Positions 7,844 through 18,300 of a DNA stretch of 64,000 bases are shown one piece after another. Both the position numbers and the translations under genes were made by a program. This DNA is from Flavobacterium reichenbachii (GTDB lineage: Bacteria > Bacteroidota > Bacteroidia > Flavobacteriales > Flavobacteriaceae): positions 45,127 through 109,126 of the forward strand of contig NZ_MUHF01000027.1 in assembly GCF_002217435.1 (NCBI RefSeq). The letters are read 5' to 3'. Numbering within the stretch: the stretch's first letter is position 1; every line of letters begins with the position of its first letter. The notes under the pieces were generated by a model. It made no database searches. It was not told the origin of the DNA and saw only the letters and a list, made by a program, of their open reading frames with translations.

Positions 7844-9450
7844 AATTTATCATCCCAGAAAATCAAAAGTTTATTTGCTCTAATATAATCGTATTGTTCT
7901 TTTGTAAAATAGACAACTTGTGCATCCTGACCGCCTGTGTACAATTCGTAAAACTGACCTTTGAGTTTATTTTCTTTGACAATTGATTTTACAAAATCAA
8001 AAAAATCAACGTCGATCCAGTCATTATTGATTTTAAAAACTTTAGAATAGGATTTAGTTCCGAGCTTGAATTTTAAAGTCGTTTTTTTACTTTTTTCAAT
8101 ATCAAATTTGTTAATAATTTGTGTTGGATTAAATTCATTTTTCGAAATAACAGAAAATTCTTTAAGCAATTCTGCATAAGGATCTTCAAGGTTTCCAAGT
8201 TCTGTATCGTACCAATAAATCATGTTCGGAAAAGCAGAAAGCACTTCATTATAATCCCTGTTTTCCTGTTCCGCAACTTTTTCTTTTGCCTCATTAATCT
8301 GCAGTGGAGACAGATGGGCAAACAAACCAATTTTCTGGTATTCTTCGATTACTTTTTCAATTTGTGCAGTAGTCGGCTTATTTTTAAAATCTTCATAACT
8401 TGGCCTGAAATAAGATTCAGATTCCTGGAGGGCTTTTTCCTGTTCTTTGGTTAATGCCATTATTCCAAAAACCTTTTCATCCAGATTATCATTATCACTA
8501 TAAACTTCAATTTCATGAAGTCTGTAAGGAGAGTGCAGGTCGGTAAGGATTTTATTGAATATTTTATAATATTGCTGAGAGTCTATTCCGCCAGCAGAAT
8601 ATTTTCCTGTAGAAGGCGTATATAGTCGATAGAAGCTGTTTTGTTTGTAATTTTTTCCGCCTGATTGAATAGAAACAATAAAATCATAAAATTTAGTATC
8701 TTCATCAGACATTTTGCTGTCTTCCACAATTTTAAATTCAAAATTAGAAAAAGCCAGTTCCGGCATTATTTCGGCAGTTTTTTTATGAATTAACTCGAGA
8801 TAGTTTTCCGGCTCTTTTGAATAATTTTTTTTATCTATGATTACGGATTTACTGCAATAGGATAGAAGATCAATAGGATTCTTTATTTTTTCATTGTCTA
8901 TAGCAGCAATAAGTTCTTTGTATTGAGTTTCTACTATTCCGTTGTTTTTTAATTTATCAGCAAATCTTTTTAATTTTTCAGGTGCCATATAGTCAACTTT
9001 CATTGCCTCAAATGTAATTTCACTCAGAAGTTTAAGTTTGTAGCTATAAGAATTCGCATTTATCTTTTTTTGAAATTCATTAAATTGTTTTTCAGTAACA
9101 AGGTCACATTTTTTCAGTTTGATAAGATATTCAGTAAGTTCCTGATTTTCTTTTTTTTGTTCTTCTTCGGTTAGTTTCTCGTTATCAAAAATGTCATGAG
9201 ACCCCATTTCAGAAAAGAAACCTCCGGTAATATTTTTATATTGACATTGAAATAATCCATATAAGTAGGAAGTAGCATTTTTCGTTTTTATACGATCCTG
9301 ATTTTCTTTAAAATCTTTTACCTGTTTTTGTTCAATAAGATTAAGGTCCAGAATTTTTTGTAATGTATTATCTTGATTTTGTCCTTTTACAAAACTGGTT
9401 GTGAATAAAATTAAGAATAACATCGGTTTAAAGATTTTTTTGATATTCAT
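7828..9450 (-). CDS. Secreted protein of unknown function, 540 aa
   Basis: I do not recognise this protein. It begins with a clear signal peptide (MNIKKIFKPMLFLILFTTS, cleavage near VKGQ-NQ), so it should be exported. The rest is rich in Lys, Glu, Tyr and Asn, with no membrane segment. Two segments look alike: residues about 240-300 (GGKNYKQNSFYRLYT... with a later QQYYKIF) and about 450-530 (GTKSYSKVFKI... FYELYTGGQDAQ...), suggesting a duplicated domain whose copies both contain a Gly-Lys-x-Tyr turn and a YELYT/YRLYT strand. The gene is convergent with the metal ATPase and stands alone. A cell-envelope role is possible, but nothing in the sequence gives a function. Confidence 0.8.
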   Translation of the reverse strand: MNIKKIFKPMLFLILFTTSFVKGQNQDNTLQKILDLNLIEQKQVKDFKENQDRIKTKNATSYLYGLFQCQYKNITGGFFSEMGSHDIFDNEKLTEEEQKKENQELTEYLIKLKKCDLVTEKQFNEFQKKINANSYSYKLKLLSEITFEAMKVDYMAPEKLKRFADKLKNNGIVETQYKELIAAIDNEKIKNPIDLLSYCSKSVIIDKKNYSKEPENYLELIHKKTAEIMPELAFSNFEFKIVEDSKMSDEDTKFYDFIVSIQSGGKNYKQNSFYRLYTPSTGKYSAGGIDSQQYYKIFNKILTDLHSPYRLHEIEVYSDNDNLDEKVFGIMALTKEQEKALQESESYFRPSYEDFKNKPTTAQIEKVIEEYQKIGLFAHLSPLQINEAKEKVAEQENRDYNEVLSAFPNMIYWYDTELGNLEDPYAELLKEFSVISKNEFNPTQIINKFDIEKSKKTTLKFKLGTKSYSKVFKINNDWIDVDFFDFVKSIVKENKLKGQFYELYTGGQDAQVVYFTKEQYDYIRANKLLIFWDDKLIEED

Positions 9451-9573
9451 ATTTCCACTGAAATAGAGATTGTTTGATTCTTTTTTGTGATCAAAAGATA
9501 TATCAAATAAAAGAATAAATTTTTAAGTTTTAATATTTTATTTCTTCAAATGGTTCAAAAAATGAAGATGTAT

Positions 9574-10224
9574 TTAAAATTTCAACTCAATTATATTTTC
9601 GTTATTTTCTAAACTTATTTCTGTAGTATTACTTTGTGATGGAATTTGTGTCGGATACCAATTTCTGTTTGGATGTACCAAGATCAATAAACCTTCGTCG
9701 TCACCAAGTGCAGCAAAAGTTTCGCTGTTATTATTTTTCGAAAAGAAATGAAGCCCATGTTCTGAAATTAATTGATTGCCTAATTCTAAAGGATTTTCAG
9801 TAACAATTCCGATTTCGCTTATATTTAAAATAGATTGAGAATTAAATTCACCAACCTGTTCATTATTAAGATCATGTCTGGCGATAAATTCCAATAAATT
9901 TCCGTTTGTATCGTAGAAATAAATAGCATGTGAATTCCATTTTTCAAAATCAGTAATAACATTTTTATCTTCAATTATAATTAAATCTACTTTGTTTTTG
10001 CACCATTCAATTGCTTCTTCAAGCTGGTTTTCAGGAATATTAAAAGCAAAATGGTAAATGGAATTAAATTGAGAATCTTCGACAAATTTTAAAATTGAGC
10101 TGCCAGCCTGAATCGTGATTGATTTTTGATCCTCTTCGAGAATAAAAAGACCTAATGTATTTTGATAAAACGCCTTTGCTTTCTCAATATCGTTTGTTTT
10201 AAGCTGAATCTGATCTATTTTCAT
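9574..10224 (-). CDS. VOC (glyoxalase/bleomycin-resistance fold) family protein
   Basis: 216 residues with two vicinal-oxygen-chelate modules. The first (about 1-118) is complete: IDQIQLKTNDIEKAKAFYQNTL opening helix, GSSILKF strand and the closing motif YFYDTNGNLLEFIAR, which carries the usual metal-ligand Glu. The second (about 130-190) is short and less typical. Members bind a divalent metal and act as lyases, dioxygenases or antibiotic-binding proteins; which applies here cannot be told. It is a monocistronic cytosolic protein with no signal peptide. A ring-cleaving dioxygenase-like role is one possibility. Confidence 0.82.
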   Translation of the reverse strand: MKIDQIQLKTNDIEKAKAFYQNTLGLFILEEDQKSITIQAGSSILKFVEDSQFNSIYHFAFNIPENQLEEAIEWCKNKVDLIIIEDKNVITDFEKWNSHAIYFYDTNGNLLEFIARHDLNNEQVGEFNSQSILNISEIGIVTENPLELGNQLISEHGLHFFSKNNNSETFAALGDDEGLLILVHPNRNWYPTQIPSQSNTTEISLENNENIIELKF

Positions 10225-10384
10225 AAGGATATTTTTTTGTGAATAAAAAAGCTTTTTTGGGATACAAACAAATTTAAAAGATTAGGATAAGCTTCTGTTT
10301 AAAGTATTATTTTATGCTTCAATAAAGGTATAGTAATTTAATATTAAACTGTTATTTAAAATTAGATTTTGGTTTGGTATTCAA

Positions 10385-10420
10385 TAAAAAAAGTTCATTT
10401 CAAAAATATGAAATGAACTT
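10385..10420 (-). terminator. Rho-independent terminator
   Basis: An 11-bp stem AAGTTCATTTC (10391-10401) / GAAATGAACTT (10410-10420), followed on the minus strand by a T run (A run 10385-10392), lies directly after the stop of the 138-aa gene. Confidence 0.8.
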
Positions 10421-10443
10421 CTGGATTATAAAAACGGCTTGTT

Positions 10444-10860
10444 TTAAGCCATGTCGATTAATCCTCTTTTTACAACATAATGATCGTCATTTTTTACCAG
10501 ATAAAATTGTGCCGCAAATCCTGAAGGTTCCTCCATATACGTTACGCTTACATCAAGATATCTTGAACTGCCTTTTTCTTCTCCCCACATAAAATCATCC
10601 AGAATACCTAAATTTTGTGTCCATTCTAAATTGTTGATCCATTCTCTGCCTTCAAAAGATTCATCTTGTGCAGTTTCGTGAATAAGATAGTGATCGCGCC
10701 AGATTACATGAATAGATTCTTCCCAATCATCATAAAGATGATCTACACTATTTTTTGCATTGTCTAATTCGCCTTTTTTTAAATAAGCAAAAAAATCTTC
10801 TACTACATTTTGAACTTCAAGTTCTGTTGGTTTTTCCTTCCAGGTTTTAAAGGTTGTCAT
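10444..10860 (-). CDS. Conserved small cytosolic protein of unknown function, 138 aa
   Basis: No signal peptide or membrane segment is present. The sequence is acidic and Trp-rich (TFKTWKEKP, YDDWEESIHVIWRDHY, EWINNLEW), with alternating helices then strands ending YVVKRGLIDMA. The helix-then-sheet order and aromatic pocket residues are reminiscent of NTF2-like folds (SnoaL type), but I cannot confirm this. It stands alone, with its own terminator and about 190 bp of upstream spacer. No function is proposed. Confidence 0.7.
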   Translation of the reverse strand: MTTFKTWKEKPTELEVQNVVEDFFAYLKKGELDNAKNSVDHLYDDWEESIHVIWRDHYLIHETAQDESFEGREWINNLEWTQNLGILDDFMWGEEKGSSRYLDVSVTYMEEPSGFAAQFYLVKNDDHYVVKRGLIDMA

Positions 10861-10973
10861 AAATTTTTACTGTTATTAGATTTTTATTTAATGATCTTTC
10901 ATTTACTGATAATCAGGTAATATTCGCGTTAAATGTATAAAAAAATAATATTCATTTTTTAATTTTTTAAGCA

Positions 10974-11008
10974 TAAAAAAAAGTCCATTTCAAAAAAGAA
11001 ATGGACTT
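10974..11008 (-). terminator. Rho-independent terminator of the cytochrome c peroxidase gene
   Basis: An 11-bp stem AAGTCCATTTC (10981-10991) / GAAATGGACTT (10998-11008) is followed on the minus strand by a T run (A run 10974-10980). It lies 43 bases after the peroxidase stop. Confidence 0.8.
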
Positions 11009-11051
11009 TTGGATTTGTAAAATTTTGGGGCAATATACAAATCGTTTGTAA

Positions 11052-12218
11052 TTATTTCGGCATTTCCGGCGCCATGATTCTTCTGGTCGGCGTGCTTAAA
11101 GTTTCTATAAACGCTAATAAATCACTTATTTCTTCTTTGTTCAGATTTAGTTTTCTCAACATTGGATCTACTTTTGGAATTAAAGAATCTCTTGGAGTTC
11201 CCAGATATTTTTTCTGAACCGGAGAAGGGTTTCCTAAATTGTACAATTCGACCACATCTAATAAACTTGGAAAATGTCCGTGATGCATCCACGGTCTTGT
11301 ATTTGCAACTTCTCGAAGTGTCGGCGTTCTGAATTTACCAATATCTTTTACCTCTTTCGTCACATTGTAACGTCCGAAATCTTCATTTTTTGTTCCGAAT
11401 AAAGTCTGTCCGTCATTATGAAACTGATTGTCGCTGAAATAAGGCGTATTGTGGCAATTGATGCATTGTGCTTTGGTTCGGAATAGATGAAGTCCTTTTA
11501 CCTGCGAATCGGTGTAAACGTCTGATTTTCCGCTTACAAAGTGATCAAATTTGCTTTTCGGACTGTTAATTGATCTTTCGAAGGTAGCAATGGCATATTG
11601 AATTCTTTCTAAAGTAACTTTTTTGTCTCCAAAAGCCGAGGAAAATAAAGTATTGTAACCTTTAACTTTGGCAATTTTATCAACAGCAATAGTTAGTTTC
11701 TCGTTCATTTCTAAAGGATCTGCAACAGGAAACTGCGCCTGATCTTCAAGACTTTTTGCGCGTCCGTCCCAAAAAAGAGAAGTTGCATATGCGGAGTTTA
11801 AAATCGTCATCGAATTGCGTTTTCCGGTTTGGCGGTCGTGTCCAAAAGAACGTGTCAAATTATCTGTCCATCCCAATTCCGGATTATGGCAGGAAGCACA
11901 GGCGATCTGTCCACTCACTGATAACCTTGGGTCAAAAAAGAGTATTTTTCCCAAACTTTCTTTTTCCTTAGAGTACGGATTATAAGCTGGATATGGTACA
12001 GCAGGAAGTACTCCAATATCCTGAAATTTAGATTTGTCGATACTTTCATGCAATTCTGCCGCAGGCCATTTAGAAACATCGCCGCTCGAATAGAGTTTTC
12101 GTAATTCCTGAATGTCGATATATTCTGGTTCTTCAATGCTCTTGTAAGCCGTTAGACTCAGCAGAAATAGGAGAGGGAAGATTAGTTTTTTCAATTCTTT
12201 TTTTTTGATTTGTTTCAA
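11052..12218 (-). CDS. Di-heme cytochrome c peroxidase (CcpA/MauG family)
   Basis: 388 residues with an N-terminal membrane anchor or signal (KLIFPLLFLLSLTAY) and two c-type heme sites, CASCH (107-111) and CINCH (252-256), the hallmark of periplasmic di-heme peroxidases that reduce H2O2 with electrons from a small cytochrome. The conserved LGKILFFDPRLS opening and GKFRTPTLREV and PWMHHGHF segments (the latter supplying a distal heme ligand region) agree with the family. The length is a little above the typical 330-360. MauG/MbnH-type enzymes in this family modify partner proteins instead, but no MbnP-like partner gene is next door. It lies downstream of the FecI/SusCD operon, separated by 197 bp of repeats, so it is probably a separate transcript. 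Confidence 0.92.
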   Translation of the reverse strand: MKQIKKKELKKLIFPLLFLLSLTAYKSIEEPEYIDIQELRKLYSSGDVSKWPAAELHESIDKSKFQDIGVLPAVPYPAYNPYSKEKESLGKILFFDPRLSVSGQIACASCHNPELGWTDNLTRSFGHDRQTGKRNSMTILNSAYATSLFWDGRAKSLEDQAQFPVADPLEMNEKLTIAVDKIAKVKGYNTLFSSAFGDKKVTLERIQYAIATFERSINSPKSKFDHFVSGKSDVYTDSQVKGLHLFRTKAQCINCHNTPYFSDNQFHNDGQTLFGTKNEDFGRYNVTKEVKDIGKFRTPTLREVANTRPWMHHGHFPSLLDVVELYNLGNPSPVQKKYLGTPRDSLIPKVDPMLRKLNLNKEEISDLLAFIETLSTPTRRIMAPEMPK

Positions 12219-12412
12219 GTTTCAGGTTTCAGGTTTCAAGTTGCCATAAACGCGAAACTGAAACTTGAAACTTAACATTATTTTTTACTCCAAAAGCTTT
12301 GTCAAAGTTTTAAACTTTGACAAAGCTCGATAGGATCTCTTTTTTGATTTAATTGACAATTGATAATTAACAATTCGCAATTATCAATTTTTAATTATCC
12401 ATTATCAATTTC
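12212..12412. repeat. Cluster of three inverted repeats between two minus-strand genes
   Basis: (a) GTTTCAAGTTTCAGGTTTC (12212-12230) pairs with GAAACTGAAACTTGAAAC (12254-12271) with one gap. (b) AGCTTTGTCAAAGTTT (12295-12310) pairs perfectly with AAACTTTGACAAAGCT (12312-12327), a 16-bp stem that probably terminates the operon above; a sister copy lies at 27436-27470. (c) An AT-rich set of AATTGATAATT-like repeats lies at 12345-12412. No open frame is seen. Confidence 0.7.
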
Positions 12413-12415
12413 AAG

Positions 12416-13882
12416 TTAAAGCGTAACTTCTTTTGGGCACGGAATGCTTAAAGCAGCTGGCTTTGGATAAACTCTATTGTTGTACATTCTGTATTGTGTC
12501 GAAACTGTTCCTCCAAACAGTTTGTCGTTTGTTAGTTTTAGTTCAAATGAAATTTCATATAAACCTGCGCTGATTTCTTTATACGTTCCATCGCCAGAAA
12601 TGGCAATAACATGCGTATTTGAAGCACTGGATCCAATAGTTATATCCTGCGGAATTACGAGAACTGTTCCTTGTGTTTTGCTGTTACCGTTTGCAGGGAA
12701 AAATTCTAAAGCCGAAGTGATATTGAATCCGGGAGAAATCGCTGCTGCGTTACTTTCGTTAGAAAACCATCTTTTTAAACCAAAAGAATTGACTGTATTA
12801 GTCCCGCTCGCCACATTAAAACCGATTTTGAAAGCATCATGATACACATCATCATTAGGGTTTGGGGTTCCTTTGTCACTGTACAATATGGCATTTTCGT
12901 TGTCTTTTGTTACTACAACCGGAAAGGTTAAAGCATTAAAAGTCTGCCAGGTACAGTTTCCGTTGTTGTTAAACCAATGTTCGCCGTACGTTAAGTAAAA
13001 TGCATTGGTAGGATCTGTAAATTTTGATGCAGGATAGGACTGAACATCTCTCGGAGATTTTATTGGTTTTACGATAGTAAGATTAATGCTTCCCGTTGCA
13101 TTATAGTTTGGAATATTTACCAAAGTAATTTTTGATTCGTAACGGGCATCATCATTTTGTATATCTTCCAGAAGCGTTAAATGATAGGTAATAGAACTTC
13201 TATTATCTCCAAAGTCATCATGTGTTAAGGAATATTCAAAACCATTTTGAAATTTAAAAATCGAAGTATTTTCTATTTCAGAAGGGAAAAATCCGTTCGG
13301 GAAATTTACTTTAAAATCAACTGTTTCACCAACTTCACCTTTAATAACAAGTTGATTTACCGGAAAAGTATAATTAGTTGTAATGGCAGTCAAATCAATT
13401 TTGAAAGTATCATTTGGATATGTTGTATTTAAATTTCCGATATGAATTTCAGGATCAGAAACAGTTTCCAGTTTTAAAGTAATGCTTTGATTTGCTGCCC
13501 ATCTTTTGTCAAAAGAAACAAAAATAGTATCGGTCAATTTACTTCCTTCAAAAACCAATTGATTGACAGGATTAACTGTAAAACTTTCATTATCGCCAGT
13601 TGAAGAAACGGCACTGAAATTGGCCGTTACTGCGCTTTTTAACGAACGAGTTGATAACGCCACAGGTACTTTTAATGTTTTTACCGAGCTGTTTGCATAA
13701 GTATCTTTAGGAATTAACATCGAGCTTACAGCAGGATATTCTAACGGAATATTAGCGCTGGTTACCAGAAAGTTAAATCTTAAATGCGGTTCAATTTCAG
13801 AACCTAATTTATAATCGTCTTTTGAACAAGAAGTCAATAACAATGCTATTGCAAATATGCGGAGTATCTTAATAGGATTCAT
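12416..13882 (-). CDS. Surface lipoprotein with Ig-like/DUF4843-like regions, SusCD partner
   Basis: 488-residue lipoprotein encoded directly after SusD. From the ATG at 13882 it reads MNPIKILRIFAIALLLTSC, a textbook lipobox with Cys about residue 19. The open frame extends upstream to 13987, but that extension lies inside the SusD gene and lacks a signal sequence, so 13882 is preferred; it overlaps SusD by 14 bases, suggesting coupled translation. The body is beta-rich with Thr/Asn/Ser-rich strands and repeated ValPro.. segments, as in the DUF1735/DUF4843/BACON-like proteins often found third in Sus operons. These are thought to bind the substrate at the cell surface. The ligand is unknown. 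Confidence 0.75.
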   Translation of the reverse strand: MNPIKILRIFAIALLLTSCSKDDYKLGSEIEPHLRFNFLVTSANIPLEYPAVSSMLIPKDTYANSSVKTLKVPVALSTRSLKSAVTANFSAVSSTGDNESFTVNPVNQLVFEGSKLTDTIFVSFDKRWAANQSITLKLETVSDPEIHIGNLNTTYPNDTFKIDLTAITTNYTFPVNQLVIKGEVGETVDFKVNFPNGFFPSEIENTSIFKFQNGFEYSLTHDDFGDNRSSITYHLTLLEDIQNDDARYESKITLVNIPNYNATGSINLTIVKPIKSPRDVQSYPASKFTDPTNAFYLTYGEHWFNNNGNCTWQTFNALTFPVVVTKDNENAILYSDKGTPNPNDDVYHDAFKIGFNVASGTNTVNSFGLKRWFSNESNAAAISPGFNITSALEFFPANGNSKTQGTVLVIPQDITIGSSASNTHVIAISGDGTYKEISAGLYEISFELKLTNDKLFGGTVSTQYRMYNNRVYPKPAALSIPCPKEVTL

Positions 13883-15326
13883 TTTGCTGTAAGTTTTCAT
13901 TAAGATTAATATTGTATAATGGTATTGGTAACACGAATTTTGGAGAAGGATATGCGATACTGCAATTGGTAGAAATACAGCCGTCATTTCTTGTAATTCC
14001 CAAATGATTGCGTCTTAAGTCGAAGAATAAATGTCCTTCAAAGCAAAGTTCTTTTCTTCTTTCTAGAAGTATATTTTCTTTTAGATTTAATGTATTTGTT
14101 AGTAGAGAAGCGTTGGCACGAGCACGAATGATATTAATATCTGACATTCCAAGATTGGGCTGACCGTTTTCTAATGCAGCTTCGGCACGAATTAGATACA
14201 TTTCACTTAGTCTAAAAGCAACATATCCGGCGTTATCCTGAAATTTTCGTGTAAAATTATAGGGAGCGGGCGTTAATAAACCATTTACAAGAGTTTGAAT
14301 ATTAACGGTAAGAAATAATTGTTTTCTTAGATCATCAGCTTCATAAAGATTTACCAAGTCGTTTGAGGCCACATATCTTGCATATGTATTTGCATTGAAA
14401 CCAAAATAGCTTGCCATAGTAACTTTTGCTGCACTTTCAGCATCTCTTGGAATTGTAAATTCTAATAAAGCCTCGGAAACAGGAAGATCAGGCTGCACCC
14501 ATTGCGCTACTAAATTTGAAGAACTTACCAGTTGTACTCCTGAATTTGTGATCACATCATTAGCAGTTTCATAAGCATTTGCCCAATCTTTTTTATATAA
14601 ATAAACTCTAGCCAATAAAGCTTTTGTATTATTTTTATTGAAATAAGAATAAACAGGACCAGTCATTGCAGACGTATCCGAATAATTATCAATTGCTGTT
14701 TTTAAGTCATTAATAATTAGAGAATAAGTAGTGGCTAAAGTTTCTCTTTTAGGGTATTTTAACCCCGCTTTTATAGATTCTGTGCTATATACAATTCCTA
14801 AATGAGAAGCATCTGATGTGTAACTGTAATCTTGACAATAAATCTGAGACAAAAGAAAATGAGAATAGGCTCTAATCGCTAAAGCTTCTGCCTTTATCTG
14901 ATTTTTTTCGGCATCAGTTGCATCGGTTAATTTTGGAGTATATTCTAAAATTAAGTTAGCCTGATTAATAATACTGTAATGACCAGTGTAAACGGATTCA
15001 AAATTACTGGTCTCTTCTGTATCCTCAAAAGAATATACTTCTCTAACATTAAGTGCTGGTGTGATCTGTCCGATGCTGCTTCCAGATGAAGTTGGCGTAA
15101 ATTTGATATTACCGCCTTGCAAATCAGAGTAAACGGCAAAACGTTCGCCTCTTACGTTTTCTTCAACTGCACCATAAAGTCCTTTCATAGCGGTTAAAAC
15201 ACCCGCTTTATTTTGTAATAACTCATCTATCGAGGTTTGAGTTCCGGGTTCCTGTTCTAGAAAATCACTGCAGCTTTGCAATGAAAAAATCAGGAATGCT
15301 GCTGTTATGTATTTTAAATATTTCAT
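13869..15326 (-). CDS. RagB/SusD family nutrient-binding outer-membrane lipoprotein
   Basis: SusD-like lipoprotein that caps the SusC channel and captures its ligand. MKYLKYITAAFLIFSLQSC gives a lipobox with the +1 Cys at residue 19. TPR-like helices follow, with family markers AEALAIRAYSHFLLSQIY, ALLARVYLYKKDW, FRLSEMYLIRAEAAL and the closing LCFEGHLFFDLRRN. Start chosen at 15326 (four bases after the SusC stop) because the upstream alternative at 15344 adds MQNFKT, overlaps SusC and spoils the signal. Position between SusC and a lipoprotein supports the assignment. The substrate cannot be deduced; no glycoside hydrolase is linked. Confidence 0.92.
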   Translation of the reverse strand: MKYLKYITAAFLIFSLQSCSDFLEQEPGTQTSIDELLQNKAGVLTAMKGLYGAVEENVRGERFAVYSDLQGGNIKFTPTSSGSSIGQITPALNVREVYSFEDTEETSNFESVYTGHYSIINQANLILEYTPKLTDATDAEKNQIKAEALAIRAYSHFLLSQIYCQDYSYTSDASHLGIVYSTESIKAGLKYPKRETLATTYSLIINDLKTAIDNYSDTSAMTGPVYSYFNKNNTKALLARVYLYKKDWANAYETANDVITNSGVQLVSSSNLVAQWVQPDLPVSEALLEFTIPRDAESAAKVTMASYFGFNANTYARYVASNDLVNLYEADDLRKQLFLTVNIQTLVNGLLTPAPYNFTRKFQDNAGYVAFRLSEMYLIRAEAALENGQPNLGMSDINIIRARANASLLTNTLNLKENILLERRKELCFEGHLFFDLRRNHLGITRNDGCISTNCSIAYPSPKFVLPIPLYNINLNENLQQNESY

Positions 15327-15330
15327 CGTC

Positions 15331-18300
15331 TTAAAATTTTGCATTTACACCAAGCGAAATAGTTCTTGCCTGTGGATAAGTATAACTAAATTCTCTAATT
15401 CCGTTCATTCCCTTCGGGCTTTTTTCTTTATACCAATACAATACATTGGTTGCATCTGCAAAAACAGAAAGTGCATCTAGAAAAATATTTTTGATCGGAA
15501 CATTGTAACTGAGGTTAACGTTGCTTAATCGTACATAAGTAGCATCGTAAACATACTTACTTAAATTTGCTGTAACGGGTACAGTTGTTACGGCAGCGTA
15601 AGGCACAACATCTCCAGGATTTCTCCAGTGATGATCAGCATTTACAGAAAGATTTCGGTTTGAACTGTTGGAGTATTTATCGATAATCGCATCAGAGGCA
15701 AAGAAATCACCGCCTAATTGAAAATCACCTCTAAAAGTTAAGCTTAGGTTATTGTAAAAAGTAAAGCTGTTGTAGAAACCTCCATATGCTTTTGCCTGAG
15801 TATCTCCAATTGGTTCCCAATCAGCTTGTGTAAACAAAGTTTTGTAAGTTGCAAGATCATAAACCTGACCATTTTTAGTAACCAAATCTCTTCCAGTAGC
15901 TGGATCAACACCTACCCAGTGGATTCCCCAAACAGTTGTAGTGCTATAGCCGATTTTTTGAGCCAAAGCTAATTCACCAACAGAAAAATCACTTCCTAAA
16001 CCTTTTAAATCGGTTACTTTGCTATCTACAGTAGAAATATTAAATGAAGTAGTCCATTTAAAATTATCGCCTTTAAACCATTTAATTGTAGTCTGAAGTT
16101 CCAATCCTTGATTATACATACTTGCTGCATTCAACTGCATAGAGCTGTAACCTGTTTCTGTTGGAATATTTCTCGTAGTGATCAAATCAGTTTTTTCATC
16201 ACGGTAATATTCAAGAGAAAATTCTATGCGGTTAAAAATATTAAAATCGATTCCGGCATTAAATTTTGTGTTCTTTTCCCAGCTTAATCGTCCGTTTGGA
16301 GCAGCACCAACAACAGCACCTGTTCCGCCATTATAACTATTCTGCTGATAATTGTACAAACCTTTTGAGCGGTAAGAACCAATTCTAGAGTTTCCTGTTG
16401 TACCGTAACTTGTTTTAAGTTTTAATAGATTAATCCAAGAATTGTTGTTAAAGATTTTTTCGTTACTAATAATCCAGCTTGCACCAGCACCGCCGTTATT
16501 AGCCACATCAGTATCATCTCCAAAAACAGAACTTTGATCGCGACGGAAGTTAGCCAGCAGATAATAACGTTTTTTATAATTATAGTTTACCTGAGTAAAT
16601 AAGGAAACTCTAGAGTTATAGCTGATTTCAGTCCCAACAGATTGATTGCTCTTGGTTTCGTCCACATCTGGAGTTGCTGGATTATCGTCTCGGATTGCAT
16701 TAGAAATTGGATTAATAACAGCAGGATTCACAAAACCAACTGCAGATTGATATTCAAAGTCGGTTTTATCCTCAGAAAGTTCAAAACCAACAACCCCGTC
16801 AACAGCATGATTTTCTGTTAGCTGTTTGTCAAATAAAGCTTGTCCCTGCCAGTTCCATTTAGTTGAATTTCTTTCATTCAAAAGTCGGCGTCCCCATCTT
16901 GGATATGTGATATTATCTAAAACAAAAGTTCCTGCAAACTGACCACTTTCATTTGCAGCAGAAAAATAACGATCCTGTTCTTTATCTGTATAATCCATTC
17001 CGAAAAGAGTAGAAAATTTGATCGCTTTACTTAATTTATACGAAAGACTTAAACTTCCTAAAAGACCGTAAGTCTGTGCTTCATTTTTATTTTGTTCAAT
17101 TGCTGCCAAAGGATTTCCTCTCATCATACCGCTGACACCTAAGTTGGAGTACGATCCGTCTGCGTTGTAAGGAGAAAGGGTAGGAAGATAAGCAAAAGAA
17201 TAAAAGATATTTGGTGCGTCCTTTTGAACAAAACTAGGATTCAACATTAATCCAATGTCAAGTTTATCAGAGCTGTAACCTAAATTTATTCCCGCATTTA
17301 ATTGTTTGGTTGTGTTACCCATCTGAGGCTCATCAATTTTAGTATAACTAATATTGGTGCGGTATGAAATTTTTGTGGTAGAACCAGAAACATTAAAATT
17401 ATATTTATTGAAGATTCCTGATCTGTTCAAAAGACCAAACCAATCTGTATTTACTCCGTTATAAGTAGTTAGAGCCGATCCTGGTGAAGTGTTTTTTACA
17501 AATTCGTTTCGCAGTTCTGTGTATTGTTCACCATTAAGATATTTAATTTGATTGATAGCAGAAGAAACCCCAAGCTGATTAGAAAAACCAAATTGAGTTT
17601 TTCCCTTTTTTCCTTTTTTGGTAGTAATTAAAATTACACCGTTTGCTCCATCAGCACCGTATATACCAACAGCTGCCGCATCTTTTAAGACTGATATTGT
17701 CTCAATATTTTCTGGAGCAATTTTCATTAATGGATTCCCGAAACTTTCAGAAGCATCTCCATTACCATTAAAATACGAACTGTCTATACCAAATTCTTCA
17801 CTCATAATAATTCCATCAACAATAAAAAGAGGCTGGCTAGAAGTTCCTGTACGAGCACCAGATAAAGAAGGAAGTGTTCCCTGACCGCGAATGTTGATTT
17901 TTACTGGACCGCCGACTCCAGAAGTATTTTCTACCAAAACTCCGGCAATCTGCCCCGTAATCATTTTGTCAATACTTTCTGAAGCCTGTTCTACAGCAAT
18001 ATCTCTGGCTTGTAAAGTCGAAATACTCCCAACAATTTCTTCCTTTAATTTGGTAGTTCCGTACGATGAAGTAATAACTACAGGATTTAATTCGTCTGCT
18101 GCTTCTTCAAGGAAAAAAGAAAACAGTTTTTTGCTGCCTGCTTTTTGCGACTGAGTCTGCATTCCTAAAAATCCGACTTCTAGTGTAACATTCGGAATAT
18201 CATTTCCAGTTAATTGATAGACAAATTTCCCGTTAAAGTCTGTAATAGCGCCCATTCCTCCATTTCCTATTCCTTTTATGCGGACAGAAGCACCAGGAAG

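Noticed and set aside
11052..12218. MbnH-type modifying enzyme instead of peroxidase
   Set aside because: No MbnP-like partner gene is adjacent, so the general di-heme peroxidase assignment is kept.
13883..13987. N-terminal extension of the lipoprotein after SusD
   Set aside because: It lies within the SusD coding region and lacks a signal sequence, whereas Met at 13882 starts a standard lipoprotein signal.
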